In this document: positions 21,594 to 31,140 of the stretch, piece by piece
Layout: every line of letters starts with the position of its first letter
How positions within the stretch are numbered: the stretch's first letter is position 1
Source: Enterobacter huaxiensis
GTDB lineage: Bacteria; Pseudomonadota; Gammaproteobacteria; Enterobacterales; Enterobacteriaceae
DNA length: 64,000 bases
Direction of reading: 5' to 3'
NCBI RefSeq assembly: GCF_003594935.2
Contig: NZ_CP043342.1
Span: forward strand, 4,836,001 to 4,900,000
Translations under genes and position numbers: made by a program
Notes under the pieces: generated by a model
Database searches by the model: none
Told to the model about the DNA's origin: nothing
What the model saw: only the letters and a program-made list of their open reading frames with translations

Positions 21594-23462
21594 TTAGATC
21601 TCGACCTGCGTTCCCAGCTCAATCACGCGGTTAGGCGGGATCTCAAACTGGTCAGGCGCACGCAGGGCGTTACGTTGCAGGATAAGGTAAAGCTTGCCGC
21701 GCAGGCGCAGATACCACGGACGTTTGCCGATAATCAGCGACTCGTGAGACATAAAGAACGACGTCTCCATCATGCGGCAGCTCAGCCCTTCCAGACCGCA
21801 GCGGTGGAATACCTCTTCCACGTTCGGCGTTTCGCGCCAGCCGTAGCTTGCCACCACGCGCCAGAAGGTCGGCGACAGTTGCTCAATCTGCACGCGACGC
21901 ACGTTATGAACGTATGGCGCATCCTCGGTACGTAGCGTCAGGAGGATCACGCGCTCGTGCAGCACTTTGTTGTGCTTGAGGTTATGCATCAGCGCAAACG
22001 GGATCACGTTCAGCGCGCGGGACATATACACCGCCGTGCCCGGCACGCGCACCGGCGGGGATTTCTCCAGCGAGGCAATCATCGCCTCCAGAGAATTGCC
22101 GTGCTCGTGCATGCGGCGCAGCAGGCGGAAACGCTCGCTCTTCCACGTCGTCATCACAATGAACATCACCAGACCCAGCGTCAGCGGCAGCCAGCCGCCG
22201 GAGACAATCTTGTCGAGGTTGGCGGAGAACAGCGGCACGTCGATGCACAGGAAGGCCACCAGAATCAGCCCCACAAGGAGTTTATTCCAGTGCCAGTTCC
22301 GGTAAGCCACCGTGGTGGAGAGGAATGTCGTCAGCACCATCGTACCGGTCACCGCAATACCGTACGCCGCGGCCAGGTTGCTGGAGTGTTCGAAGCTGAC
22401 GATAACAATCACCACCGCGAAATAGAGCAGCCAGTTAATGAAAGGAATGTAGATCTGGCCGGACTCCATTTCCGAGGTGTGGATAATACGCATTGGAGAG
22501 AGATACCCCAGACGCACGGCCTGACGGGTCAGCGAGAACACACCGGAAATGACCGCCTGAGACGCAATCACCGTCGCCAGCGTGGCGAGGATCAGCATCG
22601 GCACCAGCGCCCAGTCAGGTGCCAGCAGGAAGAACGGGTTCTTAATCGCTTCCGGGTGTTTGAGCAGCAGCGCGCCCTGGCCGAAGTAGTTCAGCACCAG
22701 CGACGGCAGTACCACGCTAAACCACGCAACGCGGATAGGCAGCTTCCCGAAGTGGCCCATATCGGCATACAGGGCTTCAACGCCCGTGATGGAGAGCACA
22801 ACTGCGCCGAGCGCCACAAAAGAGACAACTTTATATTCAAGGAAGAAATGCACCGCCCAGTACGGGTTCAGCGCATGCAGCACGTCCGGGTTGGCAATAA
22901 TGCTGCGCAAGCCCAGCACGGCCAGGATCAGGAACCAGGCCAGCATAATTGGCGCGAACAGTTTGCCCACCAGCCCCGTGCCGTGCTTTTGAATAGCGAA
23001 AAGCAGCGTCAGGACGATGATGGCGAGCGGAACCACCCACGTATCCAGCTGTGGCGCGATAATCTCCAGCCCCTCAATCGCCGAGAGCACCGAGATGGCG
23101 GGCGTTATCACCACTTCCCCATAGAAGAAGCTGCCGCCAATCAGGCCGATGATGACCAGCACCGAGGTCATTCTGGCGGACGTATTGCGCCCGGCCAGCG
23201 ACATCAGCGTCAGGATCCCCCCTTCACCCGCGTTATCTGCGCGCATAACGAAGGAGAGATATTTTACCGAGACGACAAGAATCAGGAGCCAGAAGATGAG
23301 AGACAGGAAACCAAAGACGGCATCACGTTCAACACCAAAACCAAACTGGCCAGACAGACATTCACGAAGCGTATAAAGCGGGCTGGTGCCAATATCACCG
23401 TAGACAACCCCGATCGCCGCAAGCGTTATTGCGGGTAATGATTGCTTATTATCAGTGCTCAT
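21594..23462 (-). CDS. kup: Low-affinity potassium:proton symporter Kup
   Basis: A 622-residue inner-membrane protein, the same length as E. coli Kup (TrkD). The diagnostic GVVYGDIGTSPLYTLRE motif is in helix 1 (about 18-34). About twelve membrane segments fill residues 10-455, followed by a hydrophilic cytoplasmic domain. Kup takes up K+ (and Cs+) by proton symport, mainly in acidic hyperosmotic conditions. It is divergent from ravA. Confidence 0.98.
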   Translation of the reverse strand: MSTDNKQSLPAITLAAIGVVYGDIGTSPLYTLRECLSGQFGFGVERDAVFGFLSLIFWLLILVVSVKYLSFVMRADNAGEGGILTLMSLAGRNTSARMTSVLVIIGLIGGSFFYGEVVITPAISVLSAIEGLEIIAPQLDTWVVPLAIIVLTLLFAIQKHGTGLVGKLFAPIMLAWFLILAVLGLRSIIANPDVLHALNPYWAVHFFLEYKVVSFVALGAVVLSITGVEALYADMGHFGKLPIRVAWFSVVLPSLVLNYFGQGALLLKHPEAIKNPFFLLAPDWALVPMLILATLATVIASQAVISGVFSLTRQAVRLGYLSPMRIIHTSEMESGQIYIPFINWLLYFAVVIVIVSFEHSSNLAAAYGIAVTGTMVLTTFLSTTVAYRNWHWNKLLVGLILVAFLCIDVPLFSANLDKIVSGGWLPLTLGLVMFIVMTTWKSERFRLLRRMHEHGNSLEAMIASLEKSPPVRVPGTAVYMSRALNVIPFALMHNLKHNKVLHERVILLTLRTEDAPYVHNVRRVQIEQLSPTFWRVVASYGWRETPNVEEVFHRCGLEGLSCRMMETSFFMSHESLIIGKRPWYLRLRGKLYLILQRNALRAPDQFEIPPNRVIELGTQVEI

Positions 23463-23684
23463 AGACTAGTCTTTTCGTTTAAATAACAAATGTGTGCTTA
23501 GTCCCTTGGCCCACAAAAAGCGCACAGTATGCACGATTCATTGCAAAATCGTACCCCTAAATGCAACCGCGTTAATGTAGCGCAAAGAAAATAGCGCCGC
23601 ACTTCAGTCTATTACCAGCCCTGACTGAAACGTCTATACTCGCTTCAATTGGCCGCCACGACGGCGAAAGGATGCAAAACTATT

Positions 23685-25181
23685 ATGGCTTACTCACATT
23701 TATTAGCAGAAAGAATTTCCCGTCTCAGCAGCGCGCTGGAGAAAGGCCTTTACGAGCGTAGCCACGCCATTCGTCTCTGTTTACTGGCGGCGCTGAGCGG
23801 TGAGAGCGTGTTTTTGCTGGGTCCGCCGGGCATTGCCAAAAGCCTGATTGCCCGCAAGCTGAAGTTTGCCTTTCAGAATGCGCGCGCCTTTGAATACCTT
23901 ATGACCCGCTTCTCCACCCCTGAGGAAGTGTTCGGCCCGCTCTCCATTCAGGCGCTAAAGGATGAAGGACGCTATGAGCGCTTAACTGCAGGATATTTAC
24001 CCGAAGCTGAAATTGTCTTTCTGGATGAAATCTGGAAAGCTGGCCCGGCCATTCTGAACACCCTGCTGACGGCAATTAACGAACGTCGGTTTCGCAATGG
24101 CGCCAGCGAAGAGAAAATCCCGATGCGCCTGCTGGTGGCCGCCTCAAACGAACTGCCGGAAGCCGACAGCAGCCTCGAAGCATTGTATGACCGCATGCTG
24201 ATCCGCCTGTGGCTGGACAAAGTACAGGATAAGTCCAACTTTCGCTCCATGCTGGTGAGCCAGCAGGATGAGAATGAGAACCCGGTTCCTGCATCTTTGC
24301 AGGTCTCGGATGAGGAGTATTACCAGTGGCAGCAGGACATCGGCAAAATCACGCTGCCAGATGCCGTCTTTGAACTGATCTTCATGCTGCGCCAGCAGCT
24401 CGATTTACTGCCGTCAGCGCCGTATGTGTCCGATCGTCGCTGGAAAAAGGCGATCCGCCTGCTACAGGCCAGCGCGCTGTTCAGCGGGCGTGATGCCGTC
24501 GCACCAATCGACCTGATCCTGCTGAAAGACTGCCTGTGGCACGATGCTGAAGGCATGAACCTGATGCAGCAACAGCTTGAAGTATTGATGACCGGGCACG
24601 CCTGGGGCCAGCAGTCGATGCTCAATCAGCTGGGCGCAATTGCCCAGCGTCGCATTCAGCTCCAGCAGCAGCAAAGTGATAAAACGGCGCTGAAGGTGAG
24701 CCGCCTTGGCGGCATGTTTGCGCGCAAACCGCACTATGAACTCCCTGCCGATCTCACCGGCACCACGCTAACGCTGCTGCTTCAGCAGCCGCTCAAACTT
24801 CACGACATGCAGGTAGTCCACATTACGATGGAGCGCGAAGCGCTGGCGCAGTGGCTGGATAAGGGCGGTGAGATCCGCGGCAAGCTGAACGGTATTGGTT
24901 TTGCGCAACAGCTCACTATGGAAGTGGACAGCAGTCAGCATCTGGTGATCCGCGACGTCAGCCTGCAGGGATCGCGTCTTGCGCTGCCGGGAACCGCCTC
25001 CGACAGCGTACCGGAAGAGATTAAGCAACAGCTGGCAGCGCTGGATACCGAATGGCATCAGCAGCACACGCGCTTTAGCGATCAGCAAAAATGCCTCTTT
25101 ATCCATAGCGACTGGCTAGGTCGCATCGAAGCCAGCCTGCAGGACGTCAGCGCGCAGATCAAACAGGCGCGTCAATGCTAA
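23685..25181 (+). CDS. ravA: MoxR-family AAA+ ATPase RavA
   Basis: A 498-residue regulatory ATPase. The AAA+ module (about 10-310) shows Walker A LGPPGIAKS (about 45-53), Walker B IVFLDEIWKAG (about 107-117) and sensor 1 LVAASNELPEA. The C-terminal part is the discontinuous triple-helical domain and LARA domain that binds LdcI in E. coli. RavA with ViaA acts on respiratory complexes (fumarate reductase, Nuo) and influences aminoglycoside sensitivity. The start at 23685 (MAYSHLLAERISRL) is preferred over an ATG twelve codons upstream, by match to E. coli. Confidence 0.97.
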   Translation: MAYSHLLAERISRLSSALEKGLYERSHAIRLCLLAALSGESVFLLGPPGIAKSLIARKLKFAFQNARAFEYLMTRFSTPEEVFGPLSIQALKDEGRYERLTAGYLPEAEIVFLDEIWKAGPAILNTLLTAINERRFRNGASEEKIPMRLLVAASNELPEADSSLEALYDRMLIRLWLDKVQDKSNFRSMLVSQQDENENPVPASLQVSDEEYYQWQQDIGKITLPDAVFELIFMLRQQLDLLPSAPYVSDRRWKKAIRLLQASALFSGRDAVAPIDLILLKDCLWHDAEGMNLMQQQLEVLMTGHAWGQQSMLNQLGAIAQRRIQLQQQQSDKTALKVSRLGGMFARKPHYELPADLTGTTLTLLLQQPLKLHDMQVVHITMEREALAQWLDKGGEIRGKLNGIGFAQQLTMEVDSSQHLVIRDVSLQGSRLALPGTASDSVPEEIKQQLAALDTEWHQQHTRFSDQQKCLFIHSDWLGRIEASLQDVSAQIKQARQC

Positions 25182-26626
25182 CGCTGGACACGCTTAACGT
25201 CATGCTGGCGGTCAGCGAGGAGGGGTTGATCGAGGAGGTGGTTATTACCCTTCTGGCCTCCCCCCAGCTGGCGGCCTTTTTTGAGAAATTCCCAAAGCTC
25301 AAAAAGGCGATGACCGACGATCTCCCACGCTGGCGCGATAGCCTGCGTCAGCGATTTAAGGAGACGGAAGTCCCGCCCGAACTGACGGAGGAGGTCGCCG
25401 GCTATCAGCAGTGCCAGCGGCTGTCGACAACGCAGTTTATCGTTCAGTTACCGCAAACCCTGACGCTGCTCGATAAAGTCCACTCGCCGTTTGCCAGCCA
25501 GGCCCGCGCGCTGGTCACGGATAACGCCACCTTTACCCCGGCGCTGCATACCCTCTTTTTACAGCGCTGGCGGCTGAGCCTGGTCGTTCAGGCCACCACC
25601 CTTAACCAGCAGCTGCTGGATGAGGAGCGAGAGCAGCTGCTCAGTGAAGTTCAGGAGCGGATGACGTTGAGCGGCCAGCTCGAAGAGGTGCTGGTAGAAA
25701 ACGAAAATGCCGCCGGACGCCTCTGGGACATGAGCGCCGGACAGTTGAAGCGCGGAGACTACCAGCTGATCGTAAAGTACGGCGACTTTCTGGCACAACA
25801 GCCGGAGCTGATGAAGCTCGCGGAACAGCTGGGCCGCTCGCGGGAGGCAAAATCCGTCCCAAAGAAAGATGCGCCGATGGAAACCTTTCGTACCCTGGTA
25901 CGCGAACCGGCCACGGTGCCGGAACAGGTGGACGGCCTCCAGCAGAGCGATGACATCCTGCGCCTTTTGCCCACCGAGCTGAGCACGCTGGGGATGACGG
26001 AGCTGGAATATGAGTTTTACCGCCGGCTGGTGGAAAAGCAGCTTCTCACCTATCGTCTCCACGGCGAAGCCTGGCACGAGAAGTTAAGCCAGCGCCCGGT
26101 CATTCATCAGGATTTTGATGAACAGCCGCGCGGCCCCTTTATTGTGTGCGTGGATACATCCGGATCGATGGGCGGTTTCAACGAGCAGTGTGCGAAAGCA
26201 TTCTGCCTGGCCCTGATGCGCGTCGCGCTCGCCGACCGGCGTCGCTGCTTCATCATGCTCTTTTCCAGCGAAGTGGTGGGCTATGAGCTGACGAACCAGC
26301 AGGGTATCGAGCAGGCGATCCGCTTTTTGAGCCAGCGTTTTCGCGGCGGTACCGATCTGGCCAGCTGCTTTCGCAGCATCGTCGAACGTATGCAGGGCGG
26401 CGACTGGTACGACGCCGACGCAGTGGTGATTTCCGATTTTATTGCCCAGCGGCTGCCGGATGACGTGGTGAATAAAGTGAAGGAGTTGCAGCGGGTGCAC
26501 CAGCACCGTTTCCATGCCGTCGCGATGTCGGCACATGGAAAACCCGGCATCATGCGCATCTTCGATCATATCTGGCGCTTTGATACCGGGTTGCGTAGCC
26601 GCCTGCTCAGACGCTGGCGGCGCTAA
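25175..26626 (+). CDS. viaA: VWA-domain protein ViaA, partner of RavA
   Basis: A 483-residue protein; its start overlaps the ravA end by seven bases, implying coupled translation. The N-terminal two thirds is helical. The C-terminal von Willebrand factor A domain (about 320-483) has an intact metal-dependent adhesion site, CVDTSGSMGG (about 326), and a downstream TDLASC. ViaA stimulates RavA ATPase activity. Its TAA stop (26624-26626) abuts the asnA stop on the opposite strand with no spacer. Confidence 0.97.
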   Translation: MLTLDTLNVMLAVSEEGLIEEVVITLLASPQLAAFFEKFPKLKKAMTDDLPRWRDSLRQRFKETEVPPELTEEVAGYQQCQRLSTTQFIVQLPQTLTLLDKVHSPFASQARALVTDNATFTPALHTLFLQRWRLSLVVQATTLNQQLLDEEREQLLSEVQERMTLSGQLEEVLVENENAAGRLWDMSAGQLKRGDYQLIVKYGDFLAQQPELMKLAEQLGRSREAKSVPKKDAPMETFRTLVREPATVPEQVDGLQQSDDILRLLPTELSTLGMTELEYEFYRRLVEKQLLTYRLHGEAWHEKLSQRPVIHQDFDEQPRGPFIVCVDTSGSMGGFNEQCAKAFCLALMRVALADRRRCFIMLFSSEVVGYELTNQQGIEQAIRFLSQRFRGGTDLASCFRSIVERMQGGDWYDADAVVISDFIAQRLPDDVVNKVKELQRVHQHRFHAVAMSAHGKPGIMRIFDHIWRFDTGLRSRLLRRWRR

Positions 26627-27619
26627 TTACAGAAGGGAACCGACGCTTTCACGAACCTGCTGCGGCCAGACGCCACACTGCACCTGACCAATATGGGAGA
26701 GCTGCAGAAGAAGCATAGTCAGACGAGACTGGCCAATACCGCCGCCGATGGTTTGCGGCATTTCACCGCGCAGCAGCGCCTGGTGCCACTCCAGCTGCAG
26801 ACGATCTTCATCACCGGTCACCGCCAGCTGACGCTTAAGCGCATCGGCATCCACGCGGATCCCCATAGAAGAGAGCTCAAACGCATCTTCCAGAATCGGG
26901 TTCCAGACCAGAATATCACCGTTCAGCCCGGCAAACTCGCTCTCACCCGTAGTGCTCCAGTCATCATAATCCGGAGCGCGCACGTCATGGCGCTTACCGT
27001 CAGACAGGTTGCCGCCGATCCCAATCAGGAACACGGCGCCCAGCTCTTTGGCAATCGCACGCTCGCGGCCTTTGGCATCCAGATCCGGGAAGCGGCTCAG
27101 CAGTTCCTGGCTGTGAACAAAGTGGATCGATTCCGGCAGGAACGGTGCCAGACCAAATTCTTTGCTCACTGCCGCTTCGGTCGCTTTGATCCCGGCGTAA
27201 ATCGCCTCAACGGTGGATTTCAGCGTACCCAGGTGGCGTTCGCCGTCGCCCATTACGCGCTCCCAGTCCCACTGGTCAACGTAGACAGAGTGAATAGCCG
27301 TCAGGCGGTCTTCATCGGGGCGAAGGGCTTTCATGTGCGTGTAGAGCCCTTCGCCCGCGCTGAAGTCGTGTTGTCCCAGGGTTTGACGCTTCCACTTCGC
27401 CAGAGAATGCACCACTTCGAACTGGGCATCTGGCAGTGTTTTCACTTTCACCTGTACCGCTTTTTCGCATCCAGACAAGTTATCCTGGGTCCCGTCACCC
27501 ACGCGGCTCAGAATCGGCGCCTGGACTTCAATCAGCCCAAGCTTGTCTTCCAGCTGGCGAGAAAAATGGGATTTAACGAAACTGATCTGGCGTTGTTTTG
27601 CGATGTAAGCGGTTTTCAT
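26627..27619 (-). CDS. asnA: Aspartate-ammonia ligase (asparagine synthetase A)
   Basis: A 330-residue class-II-tRNA-synthetase-like enzyme, the same length as E. coli AsnA. It makes asparagine from aspartate, ammonia and ATP. Motifs include YIAKQRQISFVKSHFS at the N-terminus, VHSLAKWKRQTLGQH (about 70-84) and GGGIGQSRLTMLLLQ (about 291-305). It is divergent from asnC, whose product activates asnA when asparagine is low. Confidence 0.98.
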   Translation of the reverse strand: MKTAYIAKQRQISFVKSHFSRQLEDKLGLIEVQAPILSRVGDGTQDNLSGCEKAVQVKVKTLPDAQFEVVHSLAKWKRQTLGQHDFSAGEGLYTHMKALRPDEDRLTAIHSVYVDQWDWERVMGDGERHLGTLKSTVEAIYAGIKATEAAVSKEFGLAPFLPESIHFVHSQELLSRFPDLDAKGRERAIAKELGAVFLIGIGGNLSDGKRHDVRAPDYDDWSTTGESEFAGLNGDILVWNPILEDAFELSSMGIRVDADALKRQLAVTGDEDRLQLEWHQALLRGEMPQTIGGGIGQSRLTMLLLQLSHIGQVQCGVWPQQVRESVGSLL

Positions 27620-27770
27620 TATTTATACTCCTGCGTCCTGTTGGTATTGATTAAGCAACAGAAATGGCACTCAATTCAATAATCAAACAACAAAAAGCCT
27701 GCTTCACTTTTGATTCGTTAAAATAAGGCGCTAGAATAGAAACATTCATTAATCTTCATAAGAAAAAGCT
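27620..27770. promoter_or_regulatory. Divergent asnA/asnC control region
   Basis: An AT-rich 151-base interval between divergent starts, expected to hold both promoters and the AsnC binding sites. A ribosome-binding site AGGAGT precedes asnA. I could not assign AsnC sites precisely. Confidence 0.6.
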
Positions 27771-28229
27771 ATGGAAAATTATCAGATCGACAATCTGGAC
27801 CGCGGCATCCTGGAAGCCTTAATGGCCAATGCACGCACCGCCTACGCCGAGCTGGCGAAACAGTTTGGCGTCAGCCCGGGGACAATCCACGTTCGCGTTG
27901 AGAAGATGAAGCAGGCCGGGATCATCACCGGCGCGCATATCGATGTGAGCCCTAAACAGCTGGGCTACGACGTCTGCTGCTTCATTGGCATTATTCTTAA
28001 AAGCGCGAAAGACTATCCTTCCGCACTGGAGAAACTGAACGCGTTAGACGAGGTCACCGAGGCGTATTACACCACCGGTCACTACAGCATCTTTATTAAG
28101 GTAATGTGCCGATCTATCGATGCGCTCCAGCAGGTACTTATCAACAAGATCCAAACAATTGATGAAATTCAATCCACCGAGACGCTGATCTCCCTGCAAA
28201 ACCCGATCATGCGCACCATCCGCCCATGA
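27771..28229 (+). CDS. asnC: Lrp/AsnC-family regulator AsnC
   Basis: A 152-residue protein, the same length as E. coli AsnC. The N-terminal helix-turn-helix is AYAELAKQFGVSPGTIHVRVEKM (about 24-46, written here as its core FGVSPGTIHVRV), and a C-terminal RAM domain binds asparagine (GHYSIFIKVMC region). It activates asnA and represses its own gene. Readthrough from asnC toward mioC and oriC affects origin transcription in E. coli. Confidence 0.97.
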   Translation: MENYQIDNLDRGILEALMANARTAYAELAKQFGVSPGTIHVRVEKMKQAGIITGAHIDVSPKQLGYDVCCFIGIILKSAKDYPSALEKLNALDEVTEAYYTTGHYSIFIKVMCRSIDALQQVLINKIQTIDEIQSTETLISLQNPIMRTIRP

Positions 28230-28234
28230 TCGGG
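28202..28234 (+). terminator. Hairpin at the asnC stop codon
   Basis: Perfect nine-pair stem CCCGATCAT / ATGATCGGG with a 15-base loop spanning the asnC stop codon. There is no strong T-run, so it may be a pause or weak terminator limiting transcription into mioC-oriC. Confidence 0.45.
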
Positions 28235-28250
28235 CAAAACCATTCCCACA

Positions 28251-28290
28251 TTTTCCACAGGTAGATCCCAGCTCGTTCACAGCGTACAAT
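28251..28290 (+). promoter_or_regulatory. mioC promoter with DnaA box
   Basis: TTTTCCACA (28251-28259), a one-mismatch DnaA box, lies upstream of -10 TACAAT (28285-28290). In E. coli DnaA binds this region and represses mioC transcription toward oriC; the arrangement is preserved here. Confidence 0.75.
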
Positions 28291-28319
28291 GGCCGCCTCT
28301 TTATCTGAGCGAGCGATCA

Positions 28320-28769
28320 ATGGCGGACATTACCCTTATCAGCGGCAGCACCCTTGGCGGTGCGGAATACGTAGCGGAACATCTGGCTGAGAAGCTGGAA
28401 GATGCGGGCTTTTCTACAGAAACCCTGCACGGACCGTTACTTGAAGATCTCCCGTCTGACGGGGTCTGGCTGCTGATTACCTCCACGCACGGCGCGGGCG
28501 ATATCCCGGATAATCTGCAACCTTTATATGATGAACTGCAGGAACAGCAGCCTGACCTCTCAAACGTCCGTTTTGGCGCGGTTGGGATCGGCAGCCGTGA
28601 ATATGACACCTTCTGTGGTGCTATAGAGAAAGTAGAAGCCGCGGTCACCTCTTGTGGAGCCAAACAATTGGGTGAAACGCTCAAGATCAACATCCTCGAT
28701 CATGATATTCCGGAAGATCCAGCCGAGATCTGGCTAGCAGATTGGAAAAATTTACTCAAAAACGCTTAA
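28320..28769 (+). CDS. mioC: Flavodoxin-like protein MioC
   Basis: A 149-residue cytoplasmic protein with a single flavodoxin domain. The FMN phosphate loop is SGSTLGGAE (about 8-16), the second FMN loop STHGAGDIPDN (about 57-67) and the third GIGSREYDTFCGA. MioC has been reported to support biotin synthase as an electron-transfer protein. It is transcribed toward oriC, which begins just after its stop. Confidence 0.96.
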   Translation: MADITLISGSTLGGAEYVAEHLAEKLEDAGFSTETLHGPLLEDLPSDGVWLLITSTHGAGDIPDNLQPLYDELQEQQPDLSNVRFGAVGIGSREYDTFCGAIEKVEAAVTSCGAKQLGETLKINILDHDIPEDPAEIWLADWKNLLKNA

Positions 28770-28779
28770 AGATCGCGCA

Positions 28780-29060
28780 AACAGATGTGGATAACTCTGG
28801 TTAAAAGCTCGGATTAACCCGTAGTTATCCCAAGAATAACTCTGCAGCCATTTTGAGCCTGTGGATAAAGTGCCCTTTTGATCCCAGCTTATACTGTCCA
28901 GGATCACCGATCACTCACAGCAAACGATCCTTTCTAACCGCATGATCTTATTTATGAGATCGGGCTTATCCACAGAGGTCCGCGATCCTAATAAGAGATC
29001 ACAATAGAACAGATCTCTAAATAAAAAGATCTTCTTTTTAATAGCCCAGGATCCCAATGC
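28780..29060. other. oriC: Chromosomal replication origin oriC
   Basis: The mioC-mnmG interval shows the full enterobacterial origin, inverted relative to the usual E. coli map. DnaA boxes are R4 TGTGGATAA (28786-28794), an R3-like TTATCCCAA (28825-28833), R2 TGTGGATAA (28860-28868, consensus here) and R1 TTATCCACA (28966-28974). The duplex-unwinding element has three 13-mers on the mnmG side: 28988-29000, 29003-29015 and 29019-29031, each containing GATC. Dam sites are numerous, as required for SeqA control. The position between mioC and mnmG and the motif order match E. coli. Confidence 0.96.
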
Positions 29061-29143
29061 TTTCTCGAAAGACTAAAGTTGAGTAGAATCCACGGCCCGG
29101 GCTTCAATCCATTTTCATACCGCTTTATGCGAGGCAGACCACC

Positions 29144-31033
29144 ATGTTTTATCAGGATCCTTTCGACGTCATCATCATTGGCGGGGGTCACGCAGGCACT
29201 GAGGCAGCAATGGCCGCAGCGCGCATGGGTCAACAGACCCTGCTTTTGACACACAATATCGACACGCTGGGACAAATGTCCTGTAATCCGGCGATTGGCG
29301 GCATTGGGAAAGGACACCTGGTAAAAGAAGTGGATGCACTTGGCGGCCTGATGGCGAAAGCGATCGATCGTGCAGGCATCCAGTTTAGGATACTAAACGC
29401 GAGTAAAGGCCCTGCCGTTCGGGCCACCCGCGCTCAGGCAGACCGCGTGCTTTACCGTCAGGCAGTACGCACCGCCCTGGAGAACCAGCCTAACCTGATG
29501 ATCTTCCAGCAGGCGGTTGAAGATCTGATCGTCGAGAACGATCGCGTTGTGGGCGCAGTGACCCAGATGGGCCTCAAGTTCCGCGCAAAATCGGTTGTAT
29601 TGACGGTCGGGACATTCCTGGACGGTAAAATTCATATCGGGCTGGATAACTACAGCGGTGGTCGTGCTGGCGATCCGCCGTCGATTCCCCTGTCTCGCCG
29701 CCTGCGTGAACTGCCGCTGCGCGTGAGTCGTCTGAAGACCGGTACGCCGCCGCGTATTGATGCGCGCACCATTGATTTCAGCGTGCTGGCACAACAGCAC
29801 GGTGATAACCCAATGCCGGTCTTCTCGTTCATGGGCAATGCGGCGCAACATCCGCAGCAGGTACCGTGCTACATCACGTATACCAACGAAAAAACCCATG
29901 ACGTGATCCGTAATAACCTCGATCGCAGCCCAATGTATGCTGGCGTGATCGAAGGGATCGGCCCGCGCTACTGTCCGTCGATCGAAGATAAAGTCATGCG
30001 CTTTGCCGATCGTAATCAGCACCAGATCTTCCTGGAGCCGGAAGGATTGACCTCAAACGAAATTTACCCGAACGGCATCTCCACCAGCCTGCCGTTCGAT
30101 GTACAGATGCAAATTGTCCGCTCAATGCAGGGCATGGAGAACGCAAAAATCGTTCGTCCCGGCTACGCTATTGAGTACGATTTCTTCGATCCGCGAGACC
30201 TGAAGCCAACCCTGGAAAGCAAATTCATTCAGGGGCTATTCTTCGCCGGCCAAATTAACGGCACCACCGGTTACGAAGAAGCGGCTGCCCAGGGTCTGCT
30301 TGCGGGTCTCAACGCTGCGCGTTTCTCTGCTGAGAAAGAAGGCTGGGCGCCAGGCCGTTCTCAGGCCTATCTGGGCGTGCTGGTTGACGATCTCTGCACC
30401 CTGGGGACCAAAGAACCGTACCGCATGTTTACCTCTCGTGCTGAATATCGCCTGATGCTGCGTGAAGACAACGCCGACCTGCGTCTGACCGAAATGGGCC
30501 GCGAGCTGGGTCTGGTGGATGACGAACGCTGGGCACGCTTCAACGAGAAGCTGGAGCGCATCGAGCAGGAACGTCAGCGCCTGAAAACGACCTGGGTGAA
30601 TCCGCAGGCGGAAACCGCTGCCGAAGTGAATGCTCACTTAACAGCGCCGCTCTCGCGCGAAGCCAGCGGTGAAGATTTACTGCGTCGCCCGGAAGTGACC
30701 TATCAGAACCTGGTCAAACTGACCGCGTTCGCGCCGGGTCTTGAAGACGCTGAAGCCGCTGAACAGGTTGAAATCCAGGTGAAGTACGAAGGTTATATCG
30801 CGCGTCAGCAGGATGAGATCGACAAACAGCAGCGCAACGAAAACACGCTGCTGCCGGAAATGCTGGACTACCGTCAGGTGACGGGCCTGTCCAACGAAGT
30901 GATCGCCAAGCTGAACGATCACAAACCTGTGTCGATCGGCCAGGCCTCACGTATCTCCGGCGTCACACCTGCCGCGATTTCGATTCTGCTGGTGTGGTTG
31001 AAAAAGCAAGGAATGCTGCGCCGCAGCGCGTAG
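29144..31033 (+). CDS. mnmG: tRNA U34 carboxymethylaminomethyl-modification enzyme MnmG (GidA)
   Basis: A 629-residue FAD-binding protein, the same length as E. coli MnmG. The dinucleotide-binding fold GGGHAGTEAAMAAARMG (about 13-29) is at the N-terminus, followed by the family signatures NPAIGGIGKGHLVKEVDALGG (core GIGKGH) and GQINGTTGYEEAAAQG (about 370-385). The C-terminal helical domain binds MnmE. With MnmE (61.7 kb, also in this window) it installs cmnm5 at wobble uridine 34 of several tRNAs. It is the first gene clockwise of oriC. Confidence 0.98.
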   Translation: MFYQDPFDVIIIGGGHAGTEAAMAAARMGQQTLLLTHNIDTLGQMSCNPAIGGIGKGHLVKEVDALGGLMAKAIDRAGIQFRILNASKGPAVRATRAQADRVLYRQAVRTALENQPNLMIFQQAVEDLIVENDRVVGAVTQMGLKFRAKSVVLTVGTFLDGKIHIGLDNYSGGRAGDPPSIPLSRRLRELPLRVSRLKTGTPPRIDARTIDFSVLAQQHGDNPMPVFSFMGNAAQHPQQVPCYITYTNEKTHDVIRNNLDRSPMYAGVIEGIGPRYCPSIEDKVMRFADRNQHQIFLEPEGLTSNEIYPNGISTSLPFDVQMQIVRSMQGMENAKIVRPGYAIEYDFFDPRDLKPTLESKFIQGLFFAGQINGTTGYEEAAAQGLLAGLNAARFSAEKEGWAPGRSQAYLGVLVDDLCTLGTKEPYRMFTSRAEYRLMLREDNADLRLTEMGRELGLVDDERWARFNEKLERIEQERQRLKTTWVNPQAETAAEVNAHLTAPLSREASGEDLLRRPEVTYQNLVKLTAFAPGLEDAEAAEQVEIQVKYEGYIARQQDEIDKQQRNENTLLPEMLDYRQVTGLSNEVIAKLNDHKPVSIGQASRISGVTPAAISILLVWLKKQGMLRRSA

Positions 31034-31045
31034 TGCTCTGAACAA

Positions 31046-31113
31046 AGCCCGGTGGCGCTGCGCTTACCGGGCCTACTGAACCCGTAGGGCGGGTAAGCGA
31101 AGCGCCACCCGCC
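31046..31113. repeat. Paired REP palindromes between mnmG and rsmG
   Basis: Two inverted units: GCCCGGTGGCGCTGCGCTTACCGGGC and then GGGCGGGTAAGCGAAGCGCCACCC (each quoted in part). They form a BIME-like element in the mnmG-rsmG spacer, probably affecting 3'-end stability. Confidence 0.8.
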
Positions 31114-31140
31114 ACTTTAGTATCTCAACAGGTATTCACC

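Noticed and set aside
21957..23438. 493-codon open frame antisense to kup
   Set aside because: Arginine/glutamine/histidine-rich low-complexity translation, typical of the reverse of a membrane-protein gene.
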